The position numbers were made by a program, and so were the translations under genes. From NCBI RefSeq assembly GCF_018881975.1, contig NZ_JACVPJ010000010.1, positions 1 to 64,000 on the forward strand: a stretch of 64,000 nucleotides of DNA, in the 5' to 3' direction. This document shows positions 61,009 through 64,000 of this stretch, one piece after another. This stretch comes from Polynucleobacter sp. JS-Safj-400b-B2 (GTDB lineage: Bacteria; Pseudomonadota; Gammaproteobacteria; Burkholderiales; Burkholderiaceae). Numbering within the stretch: the stretch's first letter is position 1; the number at the start of each line of letters is the position of its first letter. The notes below the pieces were generated by a model. It was not told the DNA's origin. It was given only the letters and a program-made list of their open reading frames with translations, and ran no database searches.

Positions 61009-64000
61009 TCACAAAAGAGAAGCATTCGATCCTCCAAGGCCAATATCTTGGGCAACACTAGACCCGGATTGCAAGAATCTGCCCAGTAAGCCAGAGGGGC
61101 GACCCGGTTTTAATGGATTAAATAATTCGCAATTACCCATCACAATAAAACTATCCTTCGAGCGGGAGACGGCAACATTAAGCATGTTTGGTGCTCGATC
61201 AAACATCATGCCCCCTGAATATGTTGCGCCATAGGTTGGGGAGAAGATAACTATTTCACGCTCAGCACCCTGCAAAGCGTGCACCGTACCAATTGTTAGC
61301 TTAGAGCCTTTTCTGGCAAATTCAGGAATTTCCTCTCTAATTACTTTTTCAATTGCCCTGGCCTGAGATGCGAAAGGGGTTACAACACCGACTAACTTCC
61401 ATAGTGGCGTTGGAATACCGCCTTTATCGGGATAGTGTTGCTCAATGATGCTTCTATTAACCTTCAGCCATCTCACAATGGCCCTTGCCTCTACTAAATT
61501 TTGACGGCTAGAGCCTAATTTTCTATCTGTCCCAGCAATATTCATATTTCCCAAGGCTGGCAAAATACGATCCTCATTTGGTATCGACGGTCGCTTGGGC
61601 TCCAAGCGACCAGAGTAGATTAGCTTGTTGCAATAAGCAATTATTTCCGGAACGCATCTGCGGTGCTCGGTTAACATTAAGCCTGCAACATCTTCATACT
61701 TTTGAATTAGGCAGGATTCATTGGCAATCCGCATTAGGCTGCCACTTGCAGCAGAATATCCGCCTCTAACGATCTCATCGTATGTAGAGTCATGTGGACT
61801 TGGAATGATTCCATATTTAGTAGCATTTGCCCTGTCAGTTGACTCTCCAACATTCCAAACCGGCTCAATCTGATTCACATCGCCAACCACTAAGGCCTTT
61901 TTTGCCAGCGCAAACAATGATGCCCCAACATCAGGCGATACCTGTCCTGCCTCATCCACAATTAATAAATCTATTGCATTCCAAAATGGCATATCTTCAC
62001 CTTGCCATGCTGTAAAAAAAGCTGGCGCAATGTGAAAGTTTGAAACGAGGCAAGGAGATAGTTTCGCAAAACGCCTATATTTCTTCTCTAACTTTGCCCT
62101 ACCTTTTGTATCGCTTTCATTGCTTACGATTTTCGTTCTAACCTCTAAAAGCCATTTACCCGTCCAATAGTGATCGCATAGTCGAAAAATGGGCGCTCTT
62201 ACAGCTAAATCCAACCAGTCATTGAGATTAATTAGTGAGATATTTTTTTGCTGAGAATAATTTTCCCCAAGGGCAGCGCCCCAGCGCACTAAGAGGGTAT
62301 GAATTTTCACTTGCTCTTCAAAAGCGCGCTTCTTTCTAGACTCCGCTTCAAGTCCAATCTGCAAATGGAACTCTTGGGACTCCGACAGTTTGCCCACAAT
62401 GACTTTGTGGTTCTCGTTGGTATGTATCCTATTCTTTTTAAAATGGTCGGCCTCCACTTCACTTCGGTCATTCAAACTTTCGGTAAGCCTATTGGCTAGC
62501 AGCTGTTGTCGATCTCTAGCATTTCTTTTTCGCCTAACTACCGGGATAAATAAAAATAAATCAAGCCATATAGATGATTTGCTGATGTAGGCATTCCACA
62601 TCAATTCAGCATGCTTAATTTCATCCATTAAAAGAGCATGGTTTTTAATTTCTTGTGCCATTTCTTGATCAAGCTCAAGTATCTTTTGAGTCATAGATGC
62701 AATTACTAAAGCCTGTTCTTTTTGGATTTCAATTAGCTCGTTTATAAGCTTATGGCAGGAGGATTCGGCTCCATCTTGCAAAGATTGACCTGTTGAATTA
62801 TAAATTTCATAACGAATACTAATGATTGCCTTAAGATTTTTTTGCTTAAGACGCATTTCATCGTGAATATTTGCTACAACCTCTTCGATTGAGAGTTGAG
62901 TTACCTCATAATAATCACCGGCACTTTTAAGGTAATATTTTTCCGCCTCCTCAAGTCCTTCAACGCTTTCATGCTCACTAAATGGTTGACTTCCATTAAG
63001 GGTGCAGCTGGGGTGCTGGCTTTCTCGCGTTTCAGATGCCAAAAAAAGCCCAAAACCACCCCCGTAAGGGTGCCACCGCTTATGACCGATTTCATCGCAT
63101 ATTTTGGCAAAACTTTCTAAAACATTTTCAACGGCCTTGACATTTGTTGAGGCAACAACAATAAGGGGGCATTCTTTTTCCCCTAATGCAGCCTCAATCC
63201 ACATTTGGGCAATTACACTTTGAAGTAAAGTTGTTTTGCCAGTTCCTGGGGGCCCATTTACAGAAAGAATCTGTCCTGGCTTCAGCGTAACCAGCTCAAC
63301 CATAGACTCGCGCTGCGACGGTGAAAGCGGGTAATCTTTGTTGATGTGCCCAAGGCAATTGGTATATGCGCTTTTAGCGCTCTCAATCGACAAAGGACTT
63401 CGGCGAGCTTTCTTTTTTAGCGATATTAAACTGTCAAGTAGCGGCAATTTAATATCATCATCATGGATTGCGTCATAAAGCTTAATCAGGTGCCTTGCTA
63501 TCACTGGCGGGTCATAGGGCACGCCATGCCACTCCGACACCAGCTCATAGCCCTCCAATGAGTAAATCGGAAATGCCTCGTCAACAATGGGGAGCAGGGG
63601 TAAAGTGGCGCTAGTAACTACCCCAAATAATTTCGAGGCCGCATTAAGGGAGTCTTTTAGCGACACAGGCTTTATGGGTATGCTGCTGTAAAAACCATCA
63701 TAGTCATCAAGGTGACCAATGGTGGGCGTTTTCAGACTAGGCTCTAGCAGCTCTCGAGGAATCCATGGGTGACGATCCGGGTCGGGAATGAGTTTGCCCC
63801 TGCGATCCAGTAAGCAGGGTATGCACAATATGCTATAGCCTTTTGACGCGTCCTCAGCGCGATGCTTAATGCCGTGACTTGATTTTTCCGATAGCCTTCC
63901 GCCAATCAATACAAAGGGTATCGTATTGCTTTGCTCCCTTACATACTTGCTTTGCAGAAATTGTGCATTTGTCCACGCCTCAATGCTTTGATCTCGGACC
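61009..64000 (-). CDS. Large SF1 (Upf1/Dna2-like) helicase, 5' end beyond window
   Basis: The frame stays open to base 64000, so at least 997 residues are coded and the start lies outside. In coding order it has Walker A NGPPGTGKTTLL, a long coiled-coil insert (EIQKEQALVIASMTQKILEL onward), Walker B LLIVDEAGQ, motif III VGDVNQIEPVW, then TVHALQGAEREIVIFSP and LNVAVSRSKDSFIV, the SF1B order. An uncharacterised N-terminal domain precedes the helicase. Such proteins occur in RNA/DNA processing and in phage defence. Confidence 0.85.
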   Translation of the reverse strand, partial: VRDQSIEAWTNAQFLQSKYVREQSNTIPFVLIGGRLSEKSSHGIKHRAEDASKGYSILCIPCLLDRRGKLIPDPDRHPWIPRELLEPSLKTPTIGHLDDYDGFYSSIPIKPVSLKDSLNAASKLFGVVTSATLPLLPIVDEAFPIYSLEGYELVSEWHGVPYDPPVIARHLIKLYDAIHDDDIKLPLLDSLISLKKKARRSPLSIESAKSAYTNCLGHINKDYPLSPSQRESMVELVTLKPGQILSVNGPPGTGKTTLLQSVIAQMWIEAALGEKECPLIVVASTNVKAVENVLESFAKICDEIGHKRWHPYGGGFGLFLASETRESQHPSCTLNGSQPFSEHESVEGLEEAEKYYLKSAGDYYEVTQLSIEEVVANIHDEMRLKQKNLKAIISIRYEIYNSTGQSLQDGAESSCHKLINELIEIQKEQALVIASMTQKILELDQEMAQEIKNHALLMDEIKHAELMWNAYISKSSIWLDLFLFIPVVRRKRNARDRQQLLANRLTESLNDRSEVEADHFKKNRIHTNENHKVIVGKLSESQEFHLQIGLEAESRKKRAFEEQVKIHTLLVRWGAALGENYSQQKNISLINLNDWLDLAVRAPIFRLCDHYWTGKWLLEVRTKIVSNESDTKGRAKLEKKYRRFAKLSPCLVSNFHIAPAFFTAWQGEDMPFWNAIDLLIVDEAGQVSPDVGASLFALAKKALVVGDVNQIEPVWNVGESTDRANATKYGIIPSPHDSTYDEIVRGGYSAASGSLMRIANESCLIQKYEDVAGLMLTEHRRCVPEIIAYCNKLIYSGRLEPKRPSIPNEDRILPALGNMNIAGTDRKLGSSRQNLVEARAIVRWLKVNRSIIEQHYPDKGGIPTPLWKLVGVVTPFASQARAIEKVIREEIPEFARKGSKLTIGTVHALQGAEREIVIFSPTYGATYSGGMMFDRAPNMLNVAVSRSKDSFIVMGNCELFNPLKPGRPSGLLGRFLQSGSSVAQDIGLGGSNASLL

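Noticed and set aside
60956..61234. Rightward 92-codon ORF at the helicase 3' end
   Set aside because: It lies almost wholly opposite the conserved C-terminal helicase motifs and has no ribosome site or recognisable domain.

Overview
The window reads as a chromosomal stretch of a small-genome betaproteobacterium, most like Polynucleobacter/Burkholderiaceae. That assignment is inferred from gene content and order (aroC, bolA-yciB-msrB-selO, mltG-tmk-holB-tatD); I could not run a taxonomic search. A large conjugative or replicon-like genomic island is joined to it.

Layout. (1) Positions 1-170 are the right end of a Tn3/Tn21-type transposon: the last codons of the transposase and a 38-bp terminal inverted repeat. 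(2) Positions 295-18441 are ordinary housekeeping genes: redox and repair enzymes, chorismate synthase, a transporter, a parvulin foldase, MsrB, SelO, YgfZ, MltG, thymidylate kinase, DNA polymerase III delta prime, TatD and an ankyrin protein. (3) The island backbone starts 97 bp later: an HTH-ParA fusion, ParB, an SSB-like protein, an array of odd membrane-protein modules (21385-26035), a zinc-knuckle protein, a winged-helix protein and a replication-type HTH protein. The last gene carries two perfect DnaA boxes around four short palindromic iterons, so it probably contains a replication origin. (4) Positions 27795-39209 hold a VirB2-VirB11 type IV secretion system, with DUF1173, TrbM and two tiny ORFs inserted. 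(5) Positions 39206-57546 hold an R64/IncI-like type IVb thin-pilus locus: lipoprotein, secretin, PilO, assembly ATPase, PilR, three prepilin-like proteins, a PilT-like second ATPase, PilP, prepilin peptidase, and two large secreted proteins I do not recognise. (6) After 57584 the genes turn mostly leftward: a lipoprotein, a VapBC and a Phd/PIN toxin-antitoxin pair, each with a perfect operator palindrome, a ModA-like binding protein, and a very large SF1 helicase that runs off the window.

The most unusual part is 21385-26035. It holds at least six related modules. Five intact ones plus one decayed one each measure exactly 112 nt between the start codon of a leftward ORF and the far arm of an inverted repeat. 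There are two sequence families (A and B). Their stems are kept paired by compensatory changes, and the outer arm, which holds the leftward Shine-Dalgarno, differs in sequence between copies but stays self-complementary. The same DNA is open in one fixed rightward frame in every copy and encodes recurring peptides. All four rightward ORFs that cross modules stop within 1-8 nt of the start of the next rightward gene. The locus therefore looks like antisense membrane-gene cassettes embedded in a translationally coupled operon, with structured dual-strand modules as joints. I do not recognise this arrangement as a named system.

How the parts may work together: ParA/ParB/SSB/HTH proteins and the intragenic origin would maintain the element. 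The VirB system would transfer DNA (or effectors), with the thin pilus joining cells in liquid, as in R64. The toxin-antitoxin pairs and the helicase look like accessory stabilisation or defence cargo. No relaxase, coupling protein or integrase lies inside the window.
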